From an uncultured Actinomyces sp. (GTDB taxonomy: Bacteria; Actinomycetota; Actinomycetes; Actinomycetales; Actinomycetaceae): DNA of 9,318 bases. Where the stretch lies: NCBI GenBank assembly GCA_900554605.1, contig USHU01000029.1:1-9318 (forward strand), in the 5' to 3' direction. Below are positions 1 to 7,129 of this stretch, one piece after another (the first letter of the stretch is position 1; the number at the start of each line of letters is the position of its first letter). The notes beneath the pieces were generated by a model. The model did no database searches. It saw only the letters and a program-made list of their open reading frames with translations, and was not told the DNA's origin. Both the position numbers and the translations under genes were made by a program.

Positions 1-339
1 AAGCTCAATGATGCTGTTAATAGTCATTACGCGGCGAATGAGCAGGTCGCAGATACTCTTGCCGAAACTTATGCTTCGGGGGATCAATGGGCGAATTCTG
101 AAGATAAGTCGAAGCAAGAACTTGTTTCACAGTTCCTGAAGGAAGAAGCTGTCCATAGCGACGGTGTTAAAGCGCAAGGTGATGGAGATTTGCCGTCCTA
201 CAATTCGATGTCGGAAACGCAGCAAGGGCGCTTCCGGGCGTTTTTGAAGGAGCATACCTACTTGAAGGCGCCGCTTGAGGCTGCTGATAAGACAACCTGG
301 GATTCTTTCACGAAGTTGAGGTTGACACAGCAAGACTAA
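1..339 (+). CDS. C-terminal end of a large WXG-domain paralogue (unit A, 5' end outside window)
   Basis: The frame is open from base 1 and ends at TAA 337-339, giving the last 112 residues of a longer protein. It resembles the C termini of the two complete large proteins further on. The stretch Y-x-x-x-D-x-W followed by KQELVSQF (bases 70-141) matches YLDSDNW and KQELVDQF in the 961-residue protein, and LAETYASGDQW resembles LARAMYESGQW in the 940-residue protein. It is therefore the end of a third copy of the family, and its small partner gene should lie to the left of the window. The visible part is acidic and predicted helical, with no cysteine and no membrane segment. Function is unknown; by context it is a candidate type VII secretion substrate. 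No clear terminator follows its stop codon. The assignment as a coding region is firm, the family link good, and the function inferred. Confidence 0.85.
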   Translation, partial: KLNDAVNSHYAANEQVADTLAETYASGDQWANSEDKSKQELVSQFLKEEAVHSDGVKAQGDGDLPSYNSMSETQQGRFRAFLKEHTYLKAPLEAADKTTWDSFTKLRLTQQD

Positions 340-554
340 AGAATCTGGTGGCAAGTATGTCGGCTGCTTTGGGCATTGAGGAAACTAAACGCGTATCAGA
401 CGGTATTTGCTTGAATTATTTCCGGTGTTTTGAAGAAGAGGTCGTTGAACTGCTAATTTAATGATCGATCTATTCGCGCGCCAAATGGGAATACGAAGGT
501 ATTGCTCAGGCAAGTGGTGTTACCACGTTGGAAAGAGAAGAGTACTTCCAATGA
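312..554 (+). pseudogene. Probable decayed small gene between units A and B
   Basis: One frame reads as protein-like sequence across the gap between units A and B. It starts inside the end of the unit A gene (EVDTARLKNLVASMSAALG, from 318), continues with GIEETKRVSDG and FEEEVVELLI, and stops at TAA 459-461 immediately followed by TGA 462-464. The same frame then gives AKWEYEGIAQASGVTTLE and closes at TGA 552-554, overlapping the ATG of the next gene (551) in an ATGA. Alternatively, one lost base near 450 and one gained base in the CGCGC run at 475-481 would join the halves through MIDLF in the neighbouring frame. No ATG, GTG or TTG stands where the protein should begin (GTT GAG GTT GAC), so the start also looks lost. 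A 34-residue product from ATG 357 is possible. I do not recognise the family; an original length near 80 residues is inferred. It could have been another small partner or an accessory gene. Confidence 0.4.
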
Positions 555-910
555 CCGGAGCTGAAAAATCGACCGCCGGCCAGATTAATTTCGACAGTGC
601 CGGAGTCGGCGTTGTTGCGAATGACCAGTGGACTGACGCTGACACTCTTGCGGGGATTGGTGCCTCGGCTAAACGTATTTCAACGAGCTCTGTTGCTTTT
701 GCTCTTCCCGGTCCTGGGGGTGAAGGCCCGAGTGAGTTGCTCCAGGCGGCGAAAAATTTTACTGACGCAATGTCGATGGTCGTCTTAGAGTATTCGGATG
801 CTTTTGCGACCTTGGGTTCCGGAGTTGAGAGCGCTCGCAAGAACTTTGACAGCACTGAGCAGTACAACCGTGAGCGTGCGGCTCGCTTGGGAGTTGAGTG
901 GAACAAATGA
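551..910 (+). CDS. Small helical partner protein of unit B (EspC/WXG100-like size), 119 aa
   Basis: This 119-residue protein has no signal peptide, no membrane segment and no cysteine. Its closest relative in view is the 114-residue protein of unit C. Shared blocks are QWTDA (W27 here), MSMxVLEYSDA, LGSGV, and a tail with YNR and RLGVE. It is predicted as helix, Gly/Pro-rich turn (PGPGGEGP), helix, which resembles the EspC-type (PF10824) and WXG100 fold classes, but W-T-D is not W-x-G and I see no clean YxxxD/E export signal (FDSTE is nearest). The start at 551 is preferred over the in-frame ATG at 461, because homology with the unit C protein begins just after it, the 30 extra residues are basic and Cys-containing, and GAAAGAGAAGAG (531-542) can serve as ribosome binding site. 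Its stop overlaps the next start (ATGA, 907-910), so the two are translationally coupled. Likely role, inferred: export or folding partner of the large protein. Confidence 0.85.
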   Translation: MTGAEKSTAGQINFDSAGVGVVANDQWTDADTLAGIGASAKRISTSSVAFALPGPGGEGPSELLQAAKNFTDAMSMVVLEYSDAFATLGSGVESARKNFDSTEQYNRERAARLGVEWNK

Positions 911-3729
911 GTGGCGTTGATTTTCGTTCTGGTAGTTCGGCTCTAGAGGCTCCGAAGGCTGTTTCTTCAGCTTCTGAAGTCGCTTCGCATTGGAGGGCAA
1001 CGGGTTCGGCGTTGGCCAACAATGTCCAAGCTGTTCAGAATGCCTCGATTCCCACGGAGCAGTGGTCGGGCCAAACAGCTCAGGCCGTTGTTACCGAGAT
1101 CCAGACAATGGGCACGAAAGTCTCATCCTTGTCAGGGAAATTCCCTGAGCCAGCGGGTGTACTGGAAACGTGGAGGGGCGAGGTTGATACTGCTATTTCT
1201 GAGGTCAAGACACTTCAGGAAGAGTGGGATACTGAGCTGAGCAACTATTGCGATAGGGTCGCACAAATTGAAGCTGATGCTGCAAGCGACCCAGATTATG
1301 ATCGTGAAGCTGCTTTGGCAAGAGCTCGTCAGGAGATCATCAGCAAGCAGAGTGATCTTAAAAGTTCGTATGACAAGAAGATTACGGCGCTCAGCACAGC
1401 TGCAAGTGAAGCGGCAAAGACAATCAATGGAATCGCGGATAGCGTAGTCCCTCGCGACGCCGTAAAGGCTGGACGCAACGCCGTTGGAGCGGCGATCTTC
1501 GGATCGGATACTCCCATTGTTGATAGTGCAGCTGAGTGGCAATTCGCGCAAGAGCTTGCTCCGAAGATTGCGGATGCTTTGAAAAAGGAGCCGATGACAG
1601 CTGCGGATGTCCGCTTGTTTAACGAGAAGTACGGCGAACATCTTTCGAATCCCTATGTTGCTGCTGCTGTTGCGGAGCATGTGAGCATTGACGATATCAA
1701 TAAGGCGTCAATTGCCGCTTATGCGACTGGATTTGATAACAACGGTCTGATAACTAATAGCTCCTTTGAAGACTTCAACAAGAATCTTGGAGCCTTGATG
1801 GTGATGGCAACGGGAGGAAGCAACCTATCGAAAACGACGCTTGACGCCCAGGCATCTTTCGATCTTATGTCCGAGCACCTGATTGGTAAAGATGGTGCAA
1901 CTGTCTCCCAGATTTTTGATACGAAACTTGATGAATTAAAAGAGAGTGGCCGGACGACGTATATACATCCCGGCACTGATCTTCGCCCCGAAACGAAACT
2001 GTTTGGCTACGATATTTTCGCTCAGCTTGCGGGGTATGCTGCCAGCGAGAATCCCTCTCTTGCGCTGAGTGCAAACTTCTACGACAAGCCCTCAGCTGGT
2101 TCCTCTGTTTTTGCGGATATTGTTAAATATGATCACGATTCACAGGGCTACTCCACCAGGATAGCAATGGGAGCAATCCCGGAGCTCTACCAATTGTGTG
2201 GATGCGATCCCACCCTTCCAGCTGACAAGGCGCTGCAACGTCTCGATCCAGTGCAAGCGGCACTTGAACTGTCCGATACTCCGGATGGTTTGGAAGAGAA
2301 GAGTGCACCGATCCTTCATCAGAGTGAAGAGAATCGCCTTGGTGCGTTGAGGCGTGTTCTAGATTCAAATATCGACTTTGATCCGGTTGAGAGTCCCGCG
2401 AGCGTTGGCAAACCGTATGACAAGGATGCGGAACCGATGTCGATGGCTCGCTACCTTGTTGGTTGGCGAGGAGGCGCACAATTTGGAGACAGGGCTTTCT
2501 ATGATCAAGGTGAAGCCTTAGGTGATGTTCTTGCTGATGCGTCGAGGCCTGCGTCGACGATGTTCCCTCCCAACGGAAATGACTATGAGGGTGGGGAAAA
2601 CTCAGATGCATATAGAGAGGCCCAAGCCAAATACGAGGCTTGGAAAGAAGATGCAATGCATCGCGCCTCGATTGCGGGGAATGCTATTGCCGGCTACCAA
2701 AATGGCTTGGATCGAGACAACGGTGATTTTTGGGGTGCCCGTGACAAGATCGGGGGTGAGGATGTCTTTGGTCAGAACAGTGCCGCTTTACGATCTTGGA
2801 TGGGTTCAATTATTTCGCCCTATGTTGGAGATCTTGCGGCAGATATGTCTAATGGTTCAGATTCGACTGTCGAGGCTTGGGGTGGTGAACCAACCAATGG
2901 GCGTGCTCACATGAAGCTAAGTGTCACTCTGGCGAACAAACTTAGGGGGGCTAACGGCCTGTTGGCAGATCTAGCATTTGATCAGCCGAAGGTTATAAAT
3001 GAAGGCGATCCAAATAATCCCTTGGATGATCGGTATGAGGGCGGTCGAATGCCAGCGTTGAAGCTGGTTCAAACCGCCGCTTATGACGGTTATATGAAAG
3101 ACGCTGCTGAGGGACTGACACAGCCTGATCCGGAACTTCGAAGCAAGTTTGTGAAGAGCGCAACTGATAGGTGGACAACTTTGATCCATGAATCTTTTGA
3201 CGCCTCTGTCGATCAAGCGGTTTCGATCGGTACTTCAAAGGATGAAGCAAATCGACAAATTCGTGAGCTAGTCGGTTTTATTTCATCAAAGGGTATTTCT
3301 GCGGTTTCAAGTGGTCTTCCTGTCGGTGGTGATCTGACTAAAGCGGCAATGAATGCGGCGAGTGGAGCGGTCGCGGATGCGTTCGTTCCGGTAGATAATG
3401 CGGAGAAGGCGATGGGCGGCCGCAGTGGGCAAAATATTGTGACACATGACTTGATGCAGGACGGTTTAGCCCGTGCGATGTACGAGTCGGGTCAGTGGAC
3501 CGAGCTCAATGGAAGAGTCGATCTCTTACAAGACCCCGCCTTGCTGAAGCAGAGGGTTCCTTTCGCTCTTAATTCTGATGGGAGCTTAAAGCCTTGGACT
3601 TCCTTGACTGCTACTGAAAGGGCGGCAGTTAAGGACTACTTCAGGCAACCTGAGAGCGATTTCCAGGAGGCCTATGATCACCAGGGCTTGGTGCAGAAAA
3701 TTGCAGGTCTGGATTCGGGGAATAACTAG
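907..3729 (+). CDS. Large WXG-domain protein of unit B, candidate type VII secretion substrate, 940 aa
   Basis: A 940-residue, acidic, helix-rich protein without Sec signal or membrane segment. Residues 1-120 form a helical domain with W53-S-G55 between two helices, ending in a coiled-coil-like stretch (EVKTLQEEWDTEL). Residues about 200-760 are a core shared with the unit C protein, including FNKNLGALMVMATGG (290-304), LELSDTPD, RYLVGWRGG (515-523), DQGEALGD, LLADLAFDQPK and EGGRMPALKLVQTAA. Residues 790-940 hold a Gly/Ala-rich segment (GLPVGGDLTKAAMNAASG) and a divergent tail. There are three cysteines, C115 and the C431-G-C433 pair. The core recalls large uncharacterised actinobacterial proteins grouped as DUF6571, an assignment from memory that needs a profile search. 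I see no nuclease, ADP-ribosyltransferase or deaminase motif. ATG 907 is chosen over GTG 898, since it has GAGTGG five bases upstream, gives ATGA coupling, and matches the unit C N terminus. A terminator follows. Confidence 0.9.
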   Translation: MSGVDFRSGSSALEAPKAVSSASEVASHWRATGSALANNVQAVQNASIPTEQWSGQTAQAVVTEIQTMGTKVSSLSGKFPEPAGVLETWRGEVDTAISEVKTLQEEWDTELSNYCDRVAQIEADAASDPDYDREAALARARQEIISKQSDLKSSYDKKITALSTAASEAAKTINGIADSVVPRDAVKAGRNAVGAAIFGSDTPIVDSAAEWQFAQELAPKIADALKKEPMTAADVRLFNEKYGEHLSNPYVAAAVAEHVSIDDINKASIAAYATGFDNNGLITNSSFEDFNKNLGALMVMATGGSNLSKTTLDAQASFDLMSEHLIGKDGATVSQIFDTKLDELKESGRTTYIHPGTDLRPETKLFGYDIFAQLAGYAASENPSLALSANFYDKPSAGSSVFADIVKYDHDSQGYSTRIAMGAIPELYQLCGCDPTLPADKALQRLDPVQAALELSDTPDGLEEKSAPILHQSEENRLGALRRVLDSNIDFDPVESPASVGKPYDKDAEPMSMARYLVGWRGGAQFGDRAFYDQGEALGDVLADASRPASTMFPPNGNDYEGGENSDAYREAQAKYEAWKEDAMHRASIAGNAIAGYQNGLDRDNGDFWGARDKIGGEDVFGQNSAALRSWMGSIISPYVGDLAADMSNGSDSTVEAWGGEPTNGRAHMKLSVTLANKLRGANGLLADLAFDQPKVINEGDPNNPLDDRYEGGRMPALKLVQTAAYDGYMKDAAEGLTQPDPELRSKFVKSATDRWTTLIHESFDASVDQAVSIGTSKDEANRQIRELVGFISSKGISAVSSGLPVGGDLTKAAMNAASGAVADAFVPVDNAEKAMGGRSGQNIVTHDLMQDGLARAMYESGQWTELNGRVDLLQDPALLKQRVPFALNSDGSLKPWTSLTATERAAVKDYFRQPESDFQEAYDHQGLVQKIAGLDSGNN

Positions 3730-3761
3730 CCTAATTCCGCCTGTCGTAACTATCTGAGGGC

Positions 3762-3800
3762 TGTTGCCTGCGGGTTAGCCTCGGAGGCAACACTCTTTTT
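3762..3800 (+). terminator. Rho-independent terminator after unit B
   Basis: An 8 bp stem, TGTTGCCT (3762-3769) with AGGCAACA (3785-3792), encloses a GC-rich 15-base interior that can add a few pairs. A run of five T follows at 3796-3800. It begins 32 bases after the stop of the 940-residue gene and should end unit B transcripts, so unit C needs its own promoter. Confidence 0.75.
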
Positions 3801-3814
3801 AGTATCTGTTAAGG

Positions 3815-3842
3815 TTGAAATGTTATTCTTTAACGGTAACGT
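3815..3842 (+). promoter_or_regulatory. Candidate sigma70-type promoter for unit C
   Basis: TTGAAA (3815-3820) and TAACGT (3837-3842) are separated by 16 bases and lie between the unit B terminator and the unit C start at 3893. This leaves an untranslated leader of about 45 bases, which includes a small ACGC-TTC-GCGT hairpin (3860-3870). The match is moderate; the position right after a terminator is the stronger argument. No operator-like palindrome is convincing here. Confidence 0.4.
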
Positions 3843-3892
3843 ACGACCGATGGTGATCCACGCTTCGCGTGTTCGAGCATTGAGAGGTTCAA

Positions 3893-4237
3893 ATGACGAA
3901 TATTAGCTTCGATCGTGAAGCGGTGGGCATAGTCGAGAAAGCCCAGTGGACCGATGCTGAGGATTTAGCACAAGTTGGGACAGCCTGCGGCAGATTAAAC
4001 ACGTACGGTATTGCCCTGGATCTACCCGAAGGGGATAACAGCGGTGTCACGGCACTTCGTGACGCTCTAAATAATTTTCGCGACTATATGAGTATGGCAG
4101 TGCTTGAATACTCAGATGCGTGTGCAGTCCTTGGATCTGGCGTTGCCAGCTACTCTGAAGATGCAGATGCGACGGAAACATACAATCGCGATTCGGCGCG
4201 TGCAGCCGCCTCGCGTTTAGGAGTGGAGTATCTCTGA
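3893..4237 (+). CDS. Small helical partner protein of unit C (EspC/WXG100-like size), 114 aa
   Basis: A 114-residue acidic protein, paralogue of the 119-residue protein of unit B. The conserved parts are ISFD near the N terminus, QWTDAEDLA (W19), a short loop (PEGDNSG) in place of the other copy's PGPGGEGP, MSMAVLEYSDAC, LGSGV, and the tail TYNRD with RLGVEYL. It is predicted as two helices joined by a turn and has two cysteines, one of them in EYSDAC, whereas the unit B copy has none. The start is well supported, with GAGAGG (3882-3887) five bases before ATG and homology beginning at residue 4. Its stop TGA (4235-4237) is one base before the ATG of the large gene, and the codons for the tail contain GGAG (4225-4228), the probable ribosome binding site of that gene. 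By context it should act together with the 961-residue protein, perhaps as a heterodimer through the latter's WXG domain; this is inference. Confidence 0.88.
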   Translation: MTNISFDREAVGIVEKAQWTDAEDLAQVGTACGRLNTYGIALDLPEGDNSGVTALRDALNNFRDYMSMAVLEYSDACAVLGSGVASYSEDADATETYNRDSARAAASRLGVEYL

Positions 4238-4238
4238 T

Positions 4239-7124
4239 ATGGCCGATCTACGAAGCGGAGCGGATGCTCTTCCGCAAGTCCCCCGTGTTGCGATGTCTGC
4301 GCAATCACTTGCTACAGACGTAAGTCGGAAGGGAAGTGCGATTGGTCAGACGCAGGTTGCTCAGAATAAATCACTACCGCCTGAAGACTGGACTGGTGCG
4401 GCAGCAGATGCAGCTTCCAGCGAGATTCAAAAATTAGGAGAGAAGACTGTTAAGCTTTCCGAGGCATTTCCACCAGCGTCGACGGCGTTGAATACGTGGG
4501 CAGATGCAGTTAATGATGCGATTTCTGCCGTCACGGATTTGCAGAAAGAATGGGATGAGGCAGTAAGCACTTACAACAAAACAGTGGAGGATGCAGAAGC
4601 AGAATACAAGGCTAATGATCCGGGTTTTCTTTCAGCTATCTGGGGTGATAGAGATCATTACACGAAGCCAGGTTCATTGGTTGTGCATTCCAGAAGTGAG
4701 GAGCGGCAAGAAAAGATTAATGGGGCCGAGACCGCTCTGACGAGTAGCCAAACCGATATTCATAATCGTTATGTTACGGCCCTGAATAAGTTGGATGATT
4801 CCGCTCAAACTGCTGCGAATGACATTAATAACGCGCGACGCAACATTGTCTCTGATACTGCTGGATCAGGTGGGCGCACATCTGTAGGAGCGGCTCTATT
4901 CCCAGCTCAGGATATGCCTTATACCAGTGGTGCTGCTATGTGGGAAGATGCTCAAGAAAAGGCTCCGCAAATTGCTGAAGCGCTGAAGAAACAGCCGATG
5001 AGTATTGATGATCTCAAGAGTTTTAATAAAGAATATGGTGCTCTTTTAGCGAATCCGTTTTATGCTGCTGCGCTCAGTCAGTATGCATCTATGGATGATT
5101 TATTTAATGCGTCGCTTGCAGCTCGCGAGGCGGGGTTTATTAATGGCAAGTTTGATCCTGCTGCCGACCAGTTTAACCGTAACCTCGGTTCACTAATGGT
5201 GATGGCTACTGGAGGCACTAATGTTTCCACTCAGATGTGGCCCATGCAACGTGCTTTTGACATTGTCTCAGGTGGTCTGACGGGAAGAAGTGGCGAAACC
5301 ATACCTGAGATTGTTCAGTCGAACCTTTCAGCACTTCAAGAGGTTGGGCGTAAGGAATATCTTGTACCGGCATTTTCATCATCAAGAGTGGATGCCAAAC
5401 TTCAAGGCTATGATTTCTTCGGGCAATTGGCGGGTTCTGCAGGGCGTCTGAATAAGGATCTTGCTCTTGGCCCGGGATTCTACGATTCACCTGTAAAAGG
5501 TGGATTGTCAGTGTTTGCTGATATGGTTGCATGGGATCATGAAAGCTCTGGCTGGGATCATTCGCAGCAGAACGCAACTTCGATGCTCGTGTCGCAGGAT
5601 GTTCTCGGAACCGATAGCCGGATCGCTGTAGATCCCTTGCAGGGAGTACTGGAGCTATCTGATACTCCTGATCGTCTACTCAATAGTGTGGAACCCGTCC
5701 TAAAGGCGCAGGAGGAGACTCGACTTAGTGCGATGCGGACGGCCTTTGATGCAGATACGACATTTAATGTGAATGCCGATTCTAAGATGAACATGGTTCG
5801 CTATCTGACAGGATGGCGAGGACATGGCGTGGAGGGCCTTGCAACATTCCCAGATCAGGGCGAAGCTCTGGGAGATATACTGAATGATGTTTCAAAGCCA
5901 ACAGGGGACGGCATAGTTGAGCCGAATGCTTTGGATTATCCGCAGGGGACTGACGATCCTGAATATCAGAGTGCTTATCGGGCATTTGAGGAAGATAAGA
6001 AGAGGGCAAGAATTGCCCAGAATCTTTTGCTCGGCTATCAGGATGGCCTTGATCATTTTGATATTAACGAATCCAGCGGTGAAGACACTTTTGGAGCGCA
6101 AAACGCAAAGATGCGTTCTTGGATCGGTACAATTATCGCCCCTAGGGTCGACGATCTCGCATCAATGCTTGACAGCGTGCAGTCACATGCAGCGCCTGCA
6201 GGAAATGTTGTCGGTCTTGGCGGACATGTCAAGATGAATCTTGACGCTGACAGTATCAAACGAATGTTCTCGACGGAAGGTCTATTTACAGACCTTGCAT
6301 TCGATCACCCAAAGCAAATCGCTGGGTGGGACAGCGGAGATCCTAGAAAAATGGTCTTTGAAGGAGGTCGTCCGCCGGCTCTGCAAGCGCTGCAGACTTC
6401 TGCTTGGGCTGGATATCGTTACCGTCTTGGTACCTTGATGGATACGTCGAGTGGCACTCCTGATGACTTTGCTGCGAACGTTCAGAATAATACTGCAGGT
6501 TGGCGAACGTTACTCGATGGTCTGGATGGCGCACCAAGCCGTGCCAACATACTTTACGATGATCAAGTCGAGGAACGTAATAAGCTTATTCGCGGTTTTA
6601 TTGACCTTGCGTTTAGTGCGATTCCTTCATCAACACCTGGCTTTGGAATGGACGACGCCCTTAAGTTTGGAGTTGGTCAAGTCAAAGACGAGTTCTTGGA
6701 TATGGGCCTTCCCACCGATATGAGTAATAGCGAATTAACTGAAATGATCAAAAAACGATCCGAGTCCAGTTCTAGCTTTGTTATTGCAGCACAGGGGGCG
6801 TATCTTGATAGTGATAACTGGGTGAACGATTCAGGTTTAACGAAGCAAGAGCTTGTTGACCAGTTTATCGGGGTGCGTGGTTATGACAACGGTATAGCAC
6901 CCGGAACAAAGATAGAAGATATGAACCCGAAACAACGTGAGGCGCTGATCGCTTATCTCTCCGAGGAAGCCGATAAAGGGTCACGAACTGCCCTGAAAAA
7001 TGTAATCGATACGATGGATAGTGATCAACCGGCCCGTGCATCGTTCTTTGCTGAATGTGAAGCAGCACCCCGTACGCATGAGCTCGTCTTCCCAGAACCG
7101 CGTGGTAATACTGGGTCGATTTAG
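4239..7124 (+). CDS. Large WXG-domain protein of unit C, candidate type VII secretion substrate, 961 aa
   Basis: A 961-residue acidic protein paralogous to the 940-residue protein along most of its length. Residues 1-120 form the helical domain with W51-T-G53 and a coiled-coil-like stretch (AVTDLQKEWDEAVSTY), followed by Y123-K-A-N-D127, a YxxxD match at about the place where type VII signals often sit. Residues 125-165 hold an insert relative to the other copy (around FLSAIWGDRDHY). The shared core includes FNRNLGSLMVMATGG (312-326), LELSDTPD, RYLTGWRG (W526), DQGEALGD, LFTDLAFDHPK and EGGRPPALQALQTSA. The C-terminal part has Y855-L-D-S-D859-N-W and KQELVDQF, like the truncated unit A protein, and a tail rich in Pro and charged residues. 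There is a single cysteine in the tail, and no Sec signal, membrane helix or recognisable toxin motif. Translation probably uses GGAG 10 bases upstream. The gene converges on the yciI-like gene with five bases between stops and no terminator visible for this strand. Function is unknown. Confidence 0.9.
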   Translation: MADLRSGADALPQVPRVAMSAQSLATDVSRKGSAIGQTQVAQNKSLPPEDWTGAAADAASSEIQKLGEKTVKLSEAFPPASTALNTWADAVNDAISAVTDLQKEWDEAVSTYNKTVEDAEAEYKANDPGFLSAIWGDRDHYTKPGSLVVHSRSEERQEKINGAETALTSSQTDIHNRYVTALNKLDDSAQTAANDINNARRNIVSDTAGSGGRTSVGAALFPAQDMPYTSGAAMWEDAQEKAPQIAEALKKQPMSIDDLKSFNKEYGALLANPFYAAALSQYASMDDLFNASLAAREAGFINGKFDPAADQFNRNLGSLMVMATGGTNVSTQMWPMQRAFDIVSGGLTGRSGETIPEIVQSNLSALQEVGRKEYLVPAFSSSRVDAKLQGYDFFGQLAGSAGRLNKDLALGPGFYDSPVKGGLSVFADMVAWDHESSGWDHSQQNATSMLVSQDVLGTDSRIAVDPLQGVLELSDTPDRLLNSVEPVLKAQEETRLSAMRTAFDADTTFNVNADSKMNMVRYLTGWRGHGVEGLATFPDQGEALGDILNDVSKPTGDGIVEPNALDYPQGTDDPEYQSAYRAFEEDKKRARIAQNLLLGYQDGLDHFDINESSGEDTFGAQNAKMRSWIGTIIAPRVDDLASMLDSVQSHAAPAGNVVGLGGHVKMNLDADSIKRMFSTEGLFTDLAFDHPKQIAGWDSGDPRKMVFEGGRPPALQALQTSAWAGYRYRLGTLMDTSSGTPDDFAANVQNNTAGWRTLLDGLDGAPSRANILYDDQVEERNKLIRGFIDLAFSAIPSSTPGFGMDDALKFGVGQVKDEFLDMGLPTDMSNSELTEMIKKRSESSSSFVIAAQGAYLDSDNWVNDSGLTKQELVDQFIGVRGYDNGIAPGTKIEDMNPKQREALIAYLSEEADKGSRTALKNVIDTMDSDQPARASFFAECEAAPRTHELVFPEPRGNTGSI

Positions 7125-7129
7125 TTGAG

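Larger units (their letters stand above)
1..7124 (+). other. Tandem array of three paralogous small-plus-large WXG-domain units
   Basis: Three head-to-tail units are present, the first only as its last 339 bases. Each complete unit is a gene of about 115-120 codons directly coupled to a gene of about 940-960 codons. The paralogues are clearly diverged at DNA level, so the duplications are not recent. Unit B ends in a terminator and unit C has its own candidate promoter, while between units A and B there is only gene wreckage and no obvious terminator. No integrase, transposase, tRNA or terminal repeat is visible at the right edge. Confidence 0.8.

Noticed and set aside
430..459. Promoter TTGAAG with TAATTT, 18-base spacer, for unit B
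   Set aside because: Both boxes are weak, the spacing is long, and the region looks like former coding sequence. Readthrough from unit A is equally possible.
514..526. Hairpin GTGGT-GTT-ACCAC upstream of the small unit B gene
   Set aside because: Five base pairs, no T run and no overlap with the ribosome binding site; likely chance.
461..550. Upstream in-frame ATG at 461 as start of the small unit B protein
   Set aside because: The 30 extra residues are basic, contain Cys and have no counterpart in the unit C paralogue, while the same bases read better in another frame. A ribosome binding site and homology support 551.
898..906. GTG at 898 as start of the 940-residue protein
   Set aside because: ATG 907 has a better-spaced ribosome binding site, gives the ATGA coupling and matches the N terminus of the unit C protein.
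520..906. Open frame of 128 codons on the complement of the small unit B gene
   Set aside because: It lies wholly opposite a well-supported gene, has no ribosome binding site and no protein-family features.
2123..2656. Open frame of 177 codons on the complement, and a similar one of 182 codons at 1132-1680
   Set aside because: Both are antisense to the conserved core of the 940-residue gene. Their translations are rich in His, Ser, Gln and Cys, as expected of shadow frames.
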